A DNA stretch of 64,000 bases from Saprospiraceae bacterium. Its GTDB lineage: Bacteria; Bacteroidota; Bacteroidia; Chitinophagales; Saprospiraceae. The notes beneath the pieces are model-generated. The model was not told where the DNA came from and did no database searches. It worked only from the letters and a program-made list of their open reading frames with translations. Shown here piece by piece: positions 26,837 through 41,800 of this stretch. The DNA lies in contig JANQLV010000077.1 of NCBI GenBank assembly GCA_028280415.1, positions 1 to 64,000 of the forward strand, given 5' to 3'. The position numbers and the translations under genes were made by a program. Every line of letters begins with the position of its first letter. Positions within the stretch are counted from its first letter, which is position 1.

Positions 26837-29800
26837 ATGCAGAACGGTAGACTAAAGCAGGTGATTTATATTTTAGCGTGTTTTTGCCTTTTTGGGGCTA
26901 ATTCTATAACCGCGCAAAATATCTACACCAGTACAGACACCCCAATTACGATTCCGAATGATCAGGTCGTTACTATTACTTCAACGATTACGGTAACAGA
27001 TGACCTGTGTATTGAAGACGTAAATGTCTTAAATCTCTCCGTTACCCATTCCTGGGTAAGTGATTTGCAGGTATTTCTGACCAGCCCAAATGGTACAACT
27101 GTTTCTTTGATAAATCAGGTTTGTGGTAGTCAGAATGATATCGATCTCAATTTTGATGATTCCGGTGCGGCTTATAGCTCTATTCCCTGTCCGCCGACTA
27201 ATGGCCTTACCTATCATCCCGAAGGGGATCTGGCTTCTTTTGTCGGAGAAAATACTAATGGAACCTGGACGCTTACTGTTGTAGATAATTTTGCCTGGGA
27301 TGGCGGAGCGCTCGAAAGCTGGCAATTGGAAATATTTGCAGGACTTTGTAATGAACCCTCCGGTGCTTGTGATAGTGATACGCCTTTCCATCCTGCAGAT
27401 CTATCTGCCGCTCCCGATGCAACGTATATTTCGCCTGCGGATCAAAGAGATGGCAACTGTTGTGATAATCCCAATACATCACCTCCTTCGAGATGTATAG
27501 AGTTTGAAGTATTATTGCATCCCGATGCGGTGGGACTGGAGTTTGGTATTGAGTCTGGAGCAGTTCCTTCCGGCTCGATGTATTATCAAGTGGATTGTGG
27601 AGATGAAATTCCAGTTGGTGAGTCAATATGTCTGACCGGGACAGGTCCTTTTACCATTACTTTTTGTAAACCCGGTAATAATACAAATGAATATTATATC
27701 AATTCGATTCCATCCGGTGTGGAAGCTTTTCCTGCTTCTGCTTATGAAGGTTGCCCGGAAACATTAAGTGTTATCGGTTTTGAAGAAGCTACCATAGTCT
27801 GGAATGATATCACTTCCGGAACAGGAGCTTATGATAGTAATCTTAGTTGTACCACCGCTTGCGCTAATCCTGTATTTACTATTACTGATCCGAATGTAAG
27901 TACAATACAATATGAAGTTTGTGGTGAAATATCTCAAACAGTCTGTGATGATGATGCAATAATCGTTTGTGATACAGTAACGGTTGATATCACTCAGGCT
28001 TTTGACATTATTGTAAATCCATACCCGGTTTCCTTTTGCCAGGGATCATCCGATACGCCCGAGGTCCTTGCCTCTACTACGACTTCCGGAAATTTCTCTT
28101 TTACCTGGTATGATGGCCCTAATGGAACGGGCAATGTTGTTAGCAATACTTCCAGCTTTGAGCCAAGTACAGGAGGTGACTATTCTATTGTAATTTACGA
28201 AACTTCACACGGAGCTTGTAGTGAAAGGATGTTGAATGTCAATGTTCAAATCCTGAACTGCCAGGAAGACTGTGATAATGAAATTGATGATGACTTTGAT
28301 GGCTTGATAGATGCTTTTGATGATGATTGTCCTTGCGATGATGATGGTGTACTTGCCGGATGTCAGCCTGATTGCGAATATATACCACCCACTTTACCCA
28401 ATTTTACAGTCGAAGAAGAATGGACAAGTGCAGTTAATGTCAATACTTTGGTACCTACCGTGGCCGGAGAACTGGATGGCGATCTTTCTGCAACGGAAAT
28501 CATTGCTTTGGGAGATCAGTTTGGCTCGACTCTTTATGAAGGTGCTGTAAATAATATTCTGATTATTGATGGAGGGACTGGTGAACTCAAGTATCGTCCG
28601 AATACCCTGCCGGTTTCTCAAAATACAAAAGGAATGGCCATCGCCGATGCGGACCGGGATGGGAATGGTGAATTCTATTATATAGTTTCCAATGATACTG
28701 CTGCTTATGCCAGACATATAGTTTGTTACGAATATGATCCGACCGGAATCAATCCGGAAGGCTCTGGAACAGGGACTTTTACAAGGAGATGGATATCCGA
28801 TCAGGCAGTTGACTGTAATCTTGGCAGTACTTATGAATTTTATACCCAGGATTTCTCAGTTGCTCTTGCAGATTTTAACTTTGACGGAACACCGGAGGTA
28901 TATGTCGGTAATGAGATTTATAATGCATTAACCGGTGAAAAGATAACGGATGGAGGTTCAAATTCTATTGGTAGCTCTATTTCTGATTATTCTGATCATT
29001 TTCATTTTCATGCCTATCCGGTCGCTGTGGATGTATTGCCGGATTATCTCTGTGATGATTGTGCAGGGCTTGAATTAGTCGCTGGTAATCAGGTCTATGC
29101 AGTAGATATTGCCAATGGGACGATGACCGTTGAAAGACAAGTGGAAAATAACCTTCCGGATGGGATGACCTCTATTGTCGACTACGATCTTGATGGTGAC
29201 CTGGATGCGGCGATTACAATGACTACGACTACGGGCTCTTATTTGTACATTTGGGATCTCCAGTCTAATCTTCAGATCGGTGCCACTCATACTATCACTG
29301 AAGTGGTTAACCCATGGTATCGTTCGGTAAGCAATGCTGTAATTGCCGATTTCGATGGAGATAATTTGCCGGAGATTGGTGTATGTGGAAATTATGTTTT
29401 TCAGGTTATTGATGATCATACTCAGGATATTAGTGGAACAGGTGGAGTGTTATGGAGCATTACTACAACCGATAATTCGGGTATGACGGGGGCAGCAGCT
29501 TTTGATTTTAATGGTGATGGTATTACGGAGGTGGTCTATAGAGATGAAAATGATTTGCGAATTATATCCGGGCCGACCGGAATCAATCTGGCAACCTATT
29601 CCTGTGGTTCTGTAACAGGAACGGAATATCCCGTTGTTATAGATATTGATTATGATGGAGAGACCGAGGTGATTTGTAATTGTGGAGATGCTACCTATAG
29701 TAGTATAGGAACAATGAGAGCTTTCAAATCGGACACTTATCCCTGGGTACCTACCCGGAGTGTCTGGAATCAATACGGATATTTTGTAACCAATATTAAT

Positions 29801-32800
29801 GATAACCTTTCCATTCCCATAGAACAGCAACCCCATCACAAAGTAGGAAATCCGACTATTGGAGTTTCCGGGCGTCTTAATACTTTTCTAAAACAAGTTG
29901 GCCCAACGAATGATCTTGGTGAGCCGCTATTTCCCGCTTCTAATCTTCAAACAACTATTCTGTCAAATGCTGAGTTGGATGATTGTGGAAATCTGGATTC
30001 GTTGGAGATAACCTTGAGATTTGCAAATTATGGAGATGTTGCATTTCCCGGAGGAACCAGTTTTGCTATTTATAATGGTAACCCCGAAGTTGCAGCAACA
30101 CTGGTAGGCGTTTATTCTGTTGAAGTAAATGTTCCTGTTAATGATTCGATCATACAAACCGTATATGTTGATATTAGTAGCTTATCATTTCCGGTAAACT
30201 TATATATCGTAGGAAATGATGATGGTTCTTTAACCATACCCTTTGACCTGGAAAACGATTTCCCGACTACTCCGGTCGGAGAGTGTGACTTCGAGAATAA
30301 TATGGATTTTATTAGCCTGGATTACTGCGATTTGATTAATGATACGGAAGGGCCGATAATTACTTTAAACGAAGCGAATGATTCAGGAGATACTACTCTA
30401 GTTAGTAATTATCCGGATGATCAGAGATATTTCGTATTTGAAAATGGAAACTGGGCACAGGCAGATATTGCCAGCGATGTTACTAATTCATGGACAACTG
30501 TAACTTTTAATGAACCATTTAATGCAATACCTACTTTACTGACTCAGATTATAACGGATAATGATAGTGATGCTTTGGTAGCGAGAGTTAGAAACCTTGA
30601 TGAAACGGGTTTTCAGGTACGACTTAGAAATCAGGAAAGCAACGGAGGAACTATTTCTGCCGAGTCCGTTGCATGGATTGCGATGGATCAGGGAGGCTCA
30701 TCAGCAAATGTTACGATGGAAGCTTTGAGTACTGGAAATAGTGTAGATGAAAACTGGTACGAAGTGACTTTCCTGGAAACCTATAGTGGCACACCAATCT
30801 TTATTGGAAGCTGTACTTCTCGTACTGGTGGCGATCCGATCAGTATTAGATATCGAAATCTGACTGCTACTAATGTGGAACTATTGGCACAGGAAGAGCA
30901 ATCTGATGATAATGAAATCGGGCATTCAAATGAAGAGGTTTCTTATGTAGTATTTGATAGTCCGGGCTTGATACAAGATACTTTCAATTCAAATTTTGCA
31001 GAAGTTGGACGAATCCAGATAGATCATGATAATAATGAAGACGACTGGACGAAAGTAAATCTACTTAAAACTTATGAAAATCCCGTAGTCGTTGCGGGAC
31101 CTGTTGGTTTTGATGACAGCACACCAACTACTTTGAGAGTTCGAAACGTTGACACTACATCTTTTGAAATACAGATTGATAACTGGGATTATTTGGGAAG
31201 GGCTCATGGTACAGAGACGATTCATTATATGGTAATGGAATTGAAGCCTCAGGCTATTGTAGAAGCTAGCGTAGATGCTTCCGATACTGAAGATGATGTT
31301 ACGGATTGTGATGAGCAACCTACGGCTCCTATTGCGTCTGTTACGGATAATTGTGATGATGATGTAGAAATTGTTTTTAATGAAACAGTTAATATCTCGG
31401 GTTGTGATAAATCCGTTACCTGGACCTGGACAGCAACAGATGATTGTGGAAATGTAACGGTTGAAACACAGGTTTTGGACTTTTCAGATGCTAATCCGCC
31501 TGTCATTACTAATGTTCCAGCAGATGTAACGGTTAATTGTAATGGAGAAATACCGGATGATTTAGAATTTGACTGTACAACTATTTTAGAAAATGTTGCT
31601 TTAAATAAAACGGTTTCTCAAAGTAGTACTTCTCATAATGGTTTGGCAACGCGTGCAGTAGATGGAAATACCAGTGGAAATTGGGGCAATGGTTCGGTTA
31701 CTCATACCAGCTCTGAGGCTAATGCCTGGTGGGAAGTTGACCTGCACGAAGTTACCGATATTGATTCTATTGAAATATGGGGACGTACCGATTGTTGTTC
31801 TGACCGTTTGTCTGATTATTATGTCTTTGTTTCGGATGATCCATTTACCTCTACGGACTTAAATACTACTTTAAATCAGTCTGGAGTTACAGCTTTTTAT
31901 TTTAATACTACTGCTGGAACTCCTACCGGAATAAGTCTTGATCAAACCGGGCGTTATGTTAGAGTACAACTGAATGAGACGAATCCTCTTAGTCTCGCTG
32001 AAGTAGTTGTTTATTCTGAAATCGCTACAGGTGTTTGTGCAACAGATGATTGTGATGATGACCTTTCACTAGATTTTACGGAGACGAGTACGCAGACCTC
32101 GGATGGGAGTTGTACCGATCAAAATTATATAATCACCCGTACCTGGACGGCGACGGATGATTGTGGAAATATAGTAACCGGGCAGCAAACGATTACTGTC
32201 CTTTGCGAATGTTGTGGTAATGGAATTGATGATGATCAGGATGGTTTACCGGATGATATTGATCCGGATTGTAATTGTGCAGAGGTTGACCTTACAAGCT
32301 GTGATTCCCTTTTATATTACTACATTCCACCGGTTTGGCAACTCAATGGAAGCACATATAATAATGACCCGAATCTTATTATCACAACTGCTTTTTCAGA
32401 AGCAAATGTGAATATTTATACAGCTGACGGAACTACCTTTAATCAATCTTTTAATCTAGGCACCGGAAATCCGGCTACAATAAGTTTGTCAACGGATGAA
32501 CTGCAAACGCCGAATCATAATTCGGTAGAAAACGATCGTGGCTTTATTGTAGAATCCGACCGGGAGATTGATATCCTCTACCGGATGAATGCTTATAATA
32601 ATCAATTTTTGGCATCCATTAAGGGGAAGGAAGCACTGGGGTACTCCTTTAGAGCGGGGAGTCAGACCAAAACCTGTGGAAGCCCTAATACTTCGAGAAG
32701 AGAGAACCATTTCATTTCGGTCATGGCTACCGAAGATAATACCCTGCTCACTTTTGATTTTGCAACAACGATGGCTGGAGGGATTGCTAGCCCTCATGCT

Positions 32801-35800
32801 ATTACTTTAAATCGTGGTGAAACCTATTTGATAAGAGATAACAACACCAATGTTACGGTTTCCGGGATTTCTGTAGTTGCCGATAAACCGGTTTCGGTAA
32901 TGAGTGGTTCGCAACATACTAATATTTGTAATAGCATCCTGGGAGATTCAGGACTCGATCATTTAGTACCGGTTTGTAATGTTGGAACGGATTACGCGGT
33001 AGTCAGAGGTGACGGAAATAGCAATCAAAACTATGCTTTAGTAGTTGCTACGGAAGATAATACCAATGTTTATATTAATGGGGGTGCTACCTCGATAGCT
33101 ACACTTAATGCCGGAGATTATTACGAATATGATTTAGGTGGATCATTGGGAGATGCAACTTATATTCAAACTTCAAGTCCTGCTTATCTGTACCAATTCT
33201 CTGGATTGTCAACGGTAAATCCTGAAGTCGGAATGACATTACTACCACCCTTGACCTCTTGTAATGGAGAGCGTCAATTAGAGTTTATACGTTTCGATGG
33301 TGCTGATTTACAATTGCTTCAATTGATTGTTGATGATAATGCCCTACCTTCACTTACTATCAACGGGGCTCCCTATACAGATTATACTTCGGCAGTTGCT
33401 ATATCGGGACTATCCGGCTATTCGCTTGTATCTATTGAAGATGGTCTGATTGATTTGTACAATTCTATCGAAGCTGCGGATGGATATTTTCACGCTAATT
33501 TAGTAACCGGAATAACCAATACTTCGGGAACGTTTAGTGCTATTTCGGGCTTCTCAGATAATCTGGATGTATATGACCCGGTTGAGGATTTACCGACCAG
33601 CTATTATTTTGCAGATAGTATTTGTGTGGGAACCGTTTACGCTCATTGCTTAAAAGTAGAAAGTTGTACGGATAATAATAGTATCGTCTCTTTTGATCAT
33701 GACACTGATTTAGGAACAATTGATCTGACTTCTGATTTGTGTTTTGATTATACGCCTGAACCGACTGCCATCGGAACAGATGTTATTACCTTTTTAGTTC
33801 AAAATGAATTTGGTAAACAAACTACGGTTTGTGTAGAAATATTTATTTGTAATGGTGTTCAGCAGTTAACGGTTGTAAGTATTCCCGATACGATTACGAT
33901 TGATTGTTCTGATCCTATTGATGTTCCGGTGACGCCCATTATTGCGGAAGGCTGTGTGGAAATAGACTTTACGGAAACCCTTACTGCAGGTTCAGCCGGT
34001 TGTGCGGATAATTCATATGTGCTGGAAAGAAAATGGGTCGCCAGAGGTTTCTGTGGAACAGATAGCCTTTCCTTGACACAGGTTGTAAATGTAATCGATA
34101 ATACTCCTCCGGTTATTTTTAATGTCCCGGATGATATTGATTTGCAATGTATGGATTGTTTGCAATCATTTCTCAATGGTGATTTTGAAGAGCCCGGGTT
34201 TAGCGGAGCTTGGCAATCCATTCATGAAGATAATGTTCCCGGCTGGAGTACTACGGCTTCAGATAATAGAATTGAAATTCAACGCAGTGGACAAATTAAC
34301 GGAGTGGTTTCCTACAGTGGTAATTATCATGCTGAACTAAACGGAAATCTGAATGGAGATTTCTATCAGGAGTTCTGTACAGTTCCTACTACAACTTTAC
34401 AAGTTAGTTTTGCCCATCATAAACGCGTGTCAGGCAATAATACAACGGATGATATAATGGCCGTTTACGCCGGGCCCGATATCAATAACCTCAGTTTTAT
34501 AGAAAGCTTTACAGCTACGAATACCTCCGGCTGGACTGTTCATACACTGAGCTATTTCGTTCCTGCCGGACAATCTAATACAGTAATTGCCTTTAGAGCT
34601 ATTCAGGGAGCACCTTCGAATATTACTTTCGGAAACCTTATCGATGATGTGAATGTGATCACTTTATTAGACAATGTCTTAATACCGGATGCAACGGATA
34701 ATTGCGATGATGATGTAGAATTGATTTTATCGGAAACACAAATTGATGGTAATTGCGAAAATCATTTTCAGCTGATTCGTACCTGGACGGCTGTTGATAA
34801 TTGTGGAAATGCTTCTGTAGCTACCCAAACGCTTTCCGTAGGAGATTTTGAGCCGCCGGTTTTTGCTAATGTGCCCGCTGATATTACAGTTGATTGTGAT
34901 AACATTCCTGTTGCTTCAAACGCTATCACAGCCTCGGATAACTGTACTTTGGAAGCAGATGTTATTTTTGATGTAAATGATGTATCTGGAGCAGGTTGCA
35001 ATTATCAAATCGTCAGAACCTGGACAGCAACGGATGTTTGCGGTAATTCAGCCGATACATTCCAGTTAATCACGGTGATTGATGATACAGCTCCTGAAGT
35101 AAATAATGTTCCGGCAGATATTACTATTTTCTGTGGAGATACTGTACCTGATGTTATATACCCTGCGGTTACAGATGCTTGTTTTACTTCAGTTGACACT
35201 ATTTACCTGGAGGATATTCAAGACGCTGGTTGTGATGGAGGAAGTGAAATTGAAAGAACCTGGACCTTTAGAGATGCCTGCGGTAATGAAACGACGGTTA
35301 GTCAAAATATTACTGTACGGGATACTACCGCACCGGTCTTTACTACTTTTCCGGATGATGTCACTTTCGACTGTTCTGAAACCGTCTCGATTACAGAACC
35401 GACCGCTTCGGATGCTTGTAGTTCAAGTGTAACGATTACTTATTCCGATACTAATGGGATTCCCCCCTGTGAGGAATCGTATACAATCATCCGTACCTGG
35501 ATTGCAACAGATGATTGCGGGAACATTGCGACAAGAGAACAGACCATTGCCGTTCAGGATAATACGCCTCCGGTATTTAGCGATTTACCGGCTGATATAA
35601 CGGTAGAATGTGACGATTTCCCTATCACCGATGCTCCAAGCGTTACGGATGACTGTAGTGACTTTGAAGTTACGCTGGACGAATTGAAGCAATCCATTAT
35701 TTGTGAAGATAGTTATGAAGTCAGAAGAACATGGACGGCAATTGATGCCTGTGGAAATCGGAATCAGTATATTCAAATTGTTACAGTAATTGATACGATT

Positions 35801-38800
35801 AGTCCGGCGATCATTACAGCAGCTCCTGCAGATGTTACAATAAGCTGTGAAGATGCGATACCTGCTGTTGTTGATCCGGATTTTCAGGATAATTGTGCAA
35901 ATCTTCTTGATATCAGTTATCGGGAAACGGTACAGGATAGTATTTGTGAAGGAACGTATACTATTGTTCGTGAATGGATTGCCATAGATAGTTGTGATAA
36001 TATGACTATTGAAAACCAAATGGTTTTTGTTATTGATAATATAGCACCGCTTATTGCTTCGGTAAATGACCTGACTATAAATTGTGATGATTTGGGAAGT
36101 AGTCAAATTACGGACTGGTTAAATAATGTCACGGCAACGGACAATTGTAGTTCGGTAGATATTACGAATGATTATGATCCAAATGGATTTAGCGGAGGAT
36201 GCAGTGCTACTACTGGTACCCAGACAGTGACTTTTACGGCTAGTGATGCCTGTGGAAATGATACACAAACGACCGCAGTAATTACCATAATAGATAATAC
36301 CGCTCCTGTCTTTGATCCGATTGCGAATATAACTTTAAGCTGTACGGCTTCTACAGATACCATTACAACATGGTTAAATAATATTTCGGCAACGGATAAT
36401 TGCGGGAATATTACCATTACGAATAATTACGATCCGGACGGATTTAGTGGAGGATGCAGTACGAGTACCGGGACTCAAACGGTTACCTTCACCGCTACAG
36501 ATGAATGTGGAAATGTGAGCCAGGAGAATGGGACAATTACCTTGCTGGATGATATCGCTCCCGTCCTTGATCCGGTAGATGATCTTATCCTGACCTGTGA
36601 TACTCCAATGGATACTATTACTTCCTGGTTAAATGGAGCTACCGCAACAGATGACTGTAGCAATATTACCATTACGAATAATTACGATCCGGACGGATTT
36701 AGTGGAGGATGCAGTACGAATACCGGGACTCAAACAGTGACCTTTACTGTGATGGATGAATGTGGTAACACATCGAATCTTGATGCAAATATTATCATAC
36801 TTGATGATGAACCACCGGTATTTAATAATCCACCTGCCGATATAACTGTTGAATGTGGAATGATTCCCGATCCTGGAACGATTACCGCCAGTGATGATTG
36901 TGGAGGCACAGTTACGGTCACACATACGGATCAATCCATATCTGGAGAAAATATAATTAATCATGAATCGGGTAGTCTGGATGATTTTATTAATACCACA
37001 CCTGAATACTTTAACTTAAATCTGTCAGGCTACGATGACCTGACAGCGAATGACATTCATGACTTTACCATAAACTTCCGTAGCCAAAGAGGAAAAGGAA
37101 GAATCGAGTTTGTACTAATTGCACCAAGTGGAGATGCGATTACTTTAGTCGGTGAACATTGCAATACGGGAGATTGTGTAGATGGAGATTTCGGATTCGA
37201 AACGTATGGGCCGACTTTCTATCATTGTGGTTCTGGCTTTGATCAATGGGATAATAGCAACAGTATTCCTACCGGAGATGGAAACTTTGAGCCTAATGCC
37301 ACTACAGTTACCGGGTACACTGGAATTACTCAGTTCGTTACTTGCTTCGATGAGTTGACCGGCCCTATGAATGGTACTTGGACTTTGGCTGCTTTAAAAG
37401 CAGGATCAGGGCAGGTATTATTGAACGATTTTAGTATGAATGTTAATAATTCTGCTTGTCTTGAAGAGCTAGGAATTACCCGTACATTTACTGCTACTGA
37501 TGAATGTGGAAATATTACAACGCATATTCAGACGATCACAATCGAAGATACAACGGGGCCTGTGTTTGATTCGAACCCGGTAGATTTAGCAGATATTAAT
37601 TGTCATGATTCGTTTCCTGTTCAGGAAATTTTAACTGCTTCCGATTGCGGAGGGGATGTCATCGTAACACCTTCAATTGATCCTTACACAGTTGATATTT
37701 GTAATGGTTATATAGTGACTTACCGATGGTCAGCAGTAGATGACTGTGGAAACACCTCAGAGGTGACAAGTAGTTTCAATGTCCTTCCGGATGATACACC
37801 TCCAACTTTTAATGAAACGCCTGATCCGCTTGCGGATATTAGTTGTGGTGAGACTTTACCGGAGCAACAGACTTTAACAGCTACGGATAATTGTAGTACT
37901 GCGGATGTTGTTGCATCGGTTGACTCTTATGTTGCAGATGATTGCAATGGCTATGAAATTACTTATCGTTGGACGACAACGGATGCTTGTGGAAATACGG
38001 ATGAAATCACACAAACCTTCAATGTTTTACCGGATCTAAGTCCTCCAAGTCTGGTTAATGTTCCTGGCGATACTATAGTGAATTGTGGTGAAATTCCGGA
38101 TACGATATCAATTATTGCAAATGATAATTGTTCTAATTTAGTCAATATTGTTTTCAATGAAGCAATCACAAATGGTACCTGTGATGAAGAATATATTATT
38201 ACGCGTACCTGGACGGGTACAGATGCCTGTGGAAATATTACTACGGAAAATCAGGTAATTACTGTACAGGATAATGATTTACCATCTTTAGTGGGTATTC
38301 CGAATGATACTATAGTGAATTGTGGTGCGATACCGGATACTTCTTTATGGTCAATTACTGCTTTTGACAACTGCGATTCGGATGTAGATATTACTTTTAG
38401 TGAAGTTCAAACTGATGGTGCTTGTACAGGTGAATATACATTAACCCGTACCTGGATTGCGACAGATAATTGCGGAAATCAAAGTCAGGGAGTTCAGATT
38501 ATTATGGTACAGGATACCATAGTTCCTGTTTTTGATAACCAGCCAATCGACATTACGGTTGATTGTAATGATATTCCTGTACCACCTATAGTTACTGCAA
38601 CCGATAATTGCGGCTCTACTGTAGGTATTGCTTATAATGAAGAAAGTTTTGCCGGCGAATGTGTTGATTTGTATAATATACACCGTACCTGGATTGCCAC
38701 CGATGTTTGTGGTAACACAGATACAGTGACTCAAATTGTTTCTGTGACAGGCTGTGGCCCAGGGATAGAAGTAAGTGCTTCCCCCGATTCTACACTATGT

Positions 38801-41800
38801 GATGGTGGAGATATTACGCTAACAGTTTCTATGACTACGGGTTATCAAACGCCCAATTTCCTTTGGCAATATAGCTCTGATGGAACTGCCTGGGCCGATA
38901 TCCCTAATTCAAATAATTCTACATATACCTTTACAGTTGATGCAAGTTCTCAAGGTTTTTATCATGTTATTGTCTCAAACTCTCCGGACAATTTTGATAA
39001 CCCTGCATGTAGTGTAACTTCGAACGATATTAATTTGACTGTACTCCCGGTATCTCCCGATACTGACTTGGTTGAAGAACTATGTCAGGGGGAATCATTT
39101 ACGGTTGGTAGTCAAATCTTTAATACTACTGGAAATTATACGGTTACGCTGCAAAATGAGTTTGGTTGTGATAGTATTGTAAACCTTGATTTGACAGTAC
39201 ATCAGGTATATACGATTGACTTGTCTGAATCAATCTGCGAAGGAGAAACTTATACAGTCGGCACAAGTACTTATACGACGAGTGGTACCTATACAGATGT
39301 GTTGCCAACGGTAGCCGGTTGTGATAGTACGATCAATTTAACTTTAACAGTAAATCCAGTATATGATCAGGATATAGTGGAAGTGATCTGTGAGGGAGAT
39401 AGTATAGTAGTTGGAACAAGTGTCTATACTACGACGGGTATCTATACGGATGTGTTGACAACAATAAACGGCTGTGATAGTATTGTGAATTTGGATTTAA
39501 CAGTCAATCCGGTTTATAGTGAAGATCGGGAAGTGGAGATATGCCAGGGCGAGAGCTATACGGTCGGAACGAGTACTTATAATACAACAGGTATATATAC
39601 GGATGTATTACCGACGGAGCATGGTTGTGATAGTGTGATCAATTTGATTTTGACGGTAAACCCTACCTACACGGTACCGATAAATGCGACTATCTGTGAA
39701 GGGGAAAGTTATACGGTTGGTACAAGCACTTATACGACGAGTGGTATGTATACAGATGTGTTGCCGACAGTAGCCGGTTGTGATAGTACGATCAATTTAA
39801 CTTTAACGGTAAATCCAGTGTATGATCAGGACATTGAGGAAGTGATCTGTGAAGGAGATAGTATAGTGGTTGGAACGAGTACTTATACTACGACGGGCAT
39901 GTATACAGATGTGTTGACAACGATAAATGGTTGTGATAGTATTGTGAATTTGGATTTAACAGTCAATCCGGTTTATAGTGAAGATCGGGAAGTAGCGATT
40001 TGTCAGGGAGAAAGCTATACGGTTGGTACGAGCACCTATACGACAAGTGGTATGTATACAGATGTATTGTCGACGGAGCATGATTGTGATAGTGTGATCA
40101 ATTTGACTTTGACGGTAAACCCTACCTACACGGTACCGATAAATGCGACTATCTGTGAAGGGGAAAGTTATACGGTTGGTACAAGTACTTATACGACGAG
40201 TGGTACCTATACAGATGTGTTGTCGACGGTAGCCGGTTGTGATAGTACCATCAATTTGACCTTAACGGTAAATCCGGTATATGATCAGGATATAGTGGAA
40301 GTGATTTGTGAAGGAGAAAGTATAGTGGTTGGAACAAGTGTCTATACGACGACGGGAAGCTATACAGATGTGTTGACAACGATAGCTGGTTGTGATAGTA
40401 TCGTGAATTTGGATTTAACGGTAAATCCGGTGTACAGTGAAAACCGTGAAGTGGAGATATGTCAGGGTGAGAGCTATACGGTGGGTACGAGTACCTATAG
40501 CACAGCAGGCATTTATACAGATGTATTGTCGACGGAGCATGGCTGTGATAGTGTAATCAATTTGACCTTAACCGTAAACCCGACTTACACTTTACCGCTA
40601 AGTGCGACGATTTGTGAGGGCGAGACTTATACGGTTGGTACAAGCACTTATACGACGAGTGGTACCTATACAGATGTGTTGCCGACGGTAGCCGGTTGTG
40701 ATAGTACGATCAATTTAACTTTAACGGTAAATCCAGTATATGATCAGGACATTGTGGAAGTGATTTGTGAGGGAGATAGTATAGTGGTTGGGACAAGTGT
40801 CTATACAACGACGGGGAGCTATACGGATGTATTAACAACGATAAATGGTTGTGATAGTATCGTGAATTTGGATTTGACAGTAAATCCGGTATACAGTGAA
40901 GATCGGGAAATAGCGATATGTCAGGGTGAGAGTTATACGGTCGGAACGAGTACCTATACCACAGCAGGCATTTATACAGATGTATTGCCGACGGAGCATG
41001 GTTGTGATAGTGTGATCAATTTGACTTTGACCGTAAATCCGACCTACACGTTCCCACTAAGTGCGACGATTTGCGAAGGGGAGACTTATACGGTTGGTAC
41101 AAGCACCTATACGACAAGTGGTATCTATACAGATGTCTTGCCGACAGTAGCCGGTTGTGATAGTACGATTAATTTGACCTTGACGGTAAATCCAGTGTAT
41201 GATCAGGACATTGTGGAAGTGATTTGTGAGGGAGATAGTATAATGGTTGGAACAAGTGTCTATACTATGACGGGTAGCTATACGGATGTGTTGACAACGA
41301 TAAACGGCTGTGATAGTATTGTGAATTTGGATTTAACAGTAAATCCGGTGTACAGTGAAGATCGGGAAGTAGCGATTTGTCAGGGAGAAAGCTATACGGT
41401 TGGTACGAGCACCTATACGACAAGTGGTATGTATACAGATGTATTGTCTACGGAGCATGGCTGTGATAGTGTGATCAATTTGACCTTAACGGTAAATCCG
41501 ACTTACACGTTACCGCTAAGTGCAACGATTTGTGAAGGGGAGACTTATACAGTCGGCACAAGCACTTATACGACGAGTGGTATCTATACGGATGTGTTGC
41601 CGACGGTAGCCGGTTGTGATAGTACGATCAATTTAACTTTAACAGTAAATCCAGTGTATGATCAGGACATTGTGGAAGTGATCTGTGAAGGAGATAGTAT
41701 AGTGGTTGGAACGAGTACTTATACTACGACGGGCATGTATACAGATGTGTTGACAACAGTAAACGGTTGTGATAGCATTGTGAATTTGGATTTAACAGTA

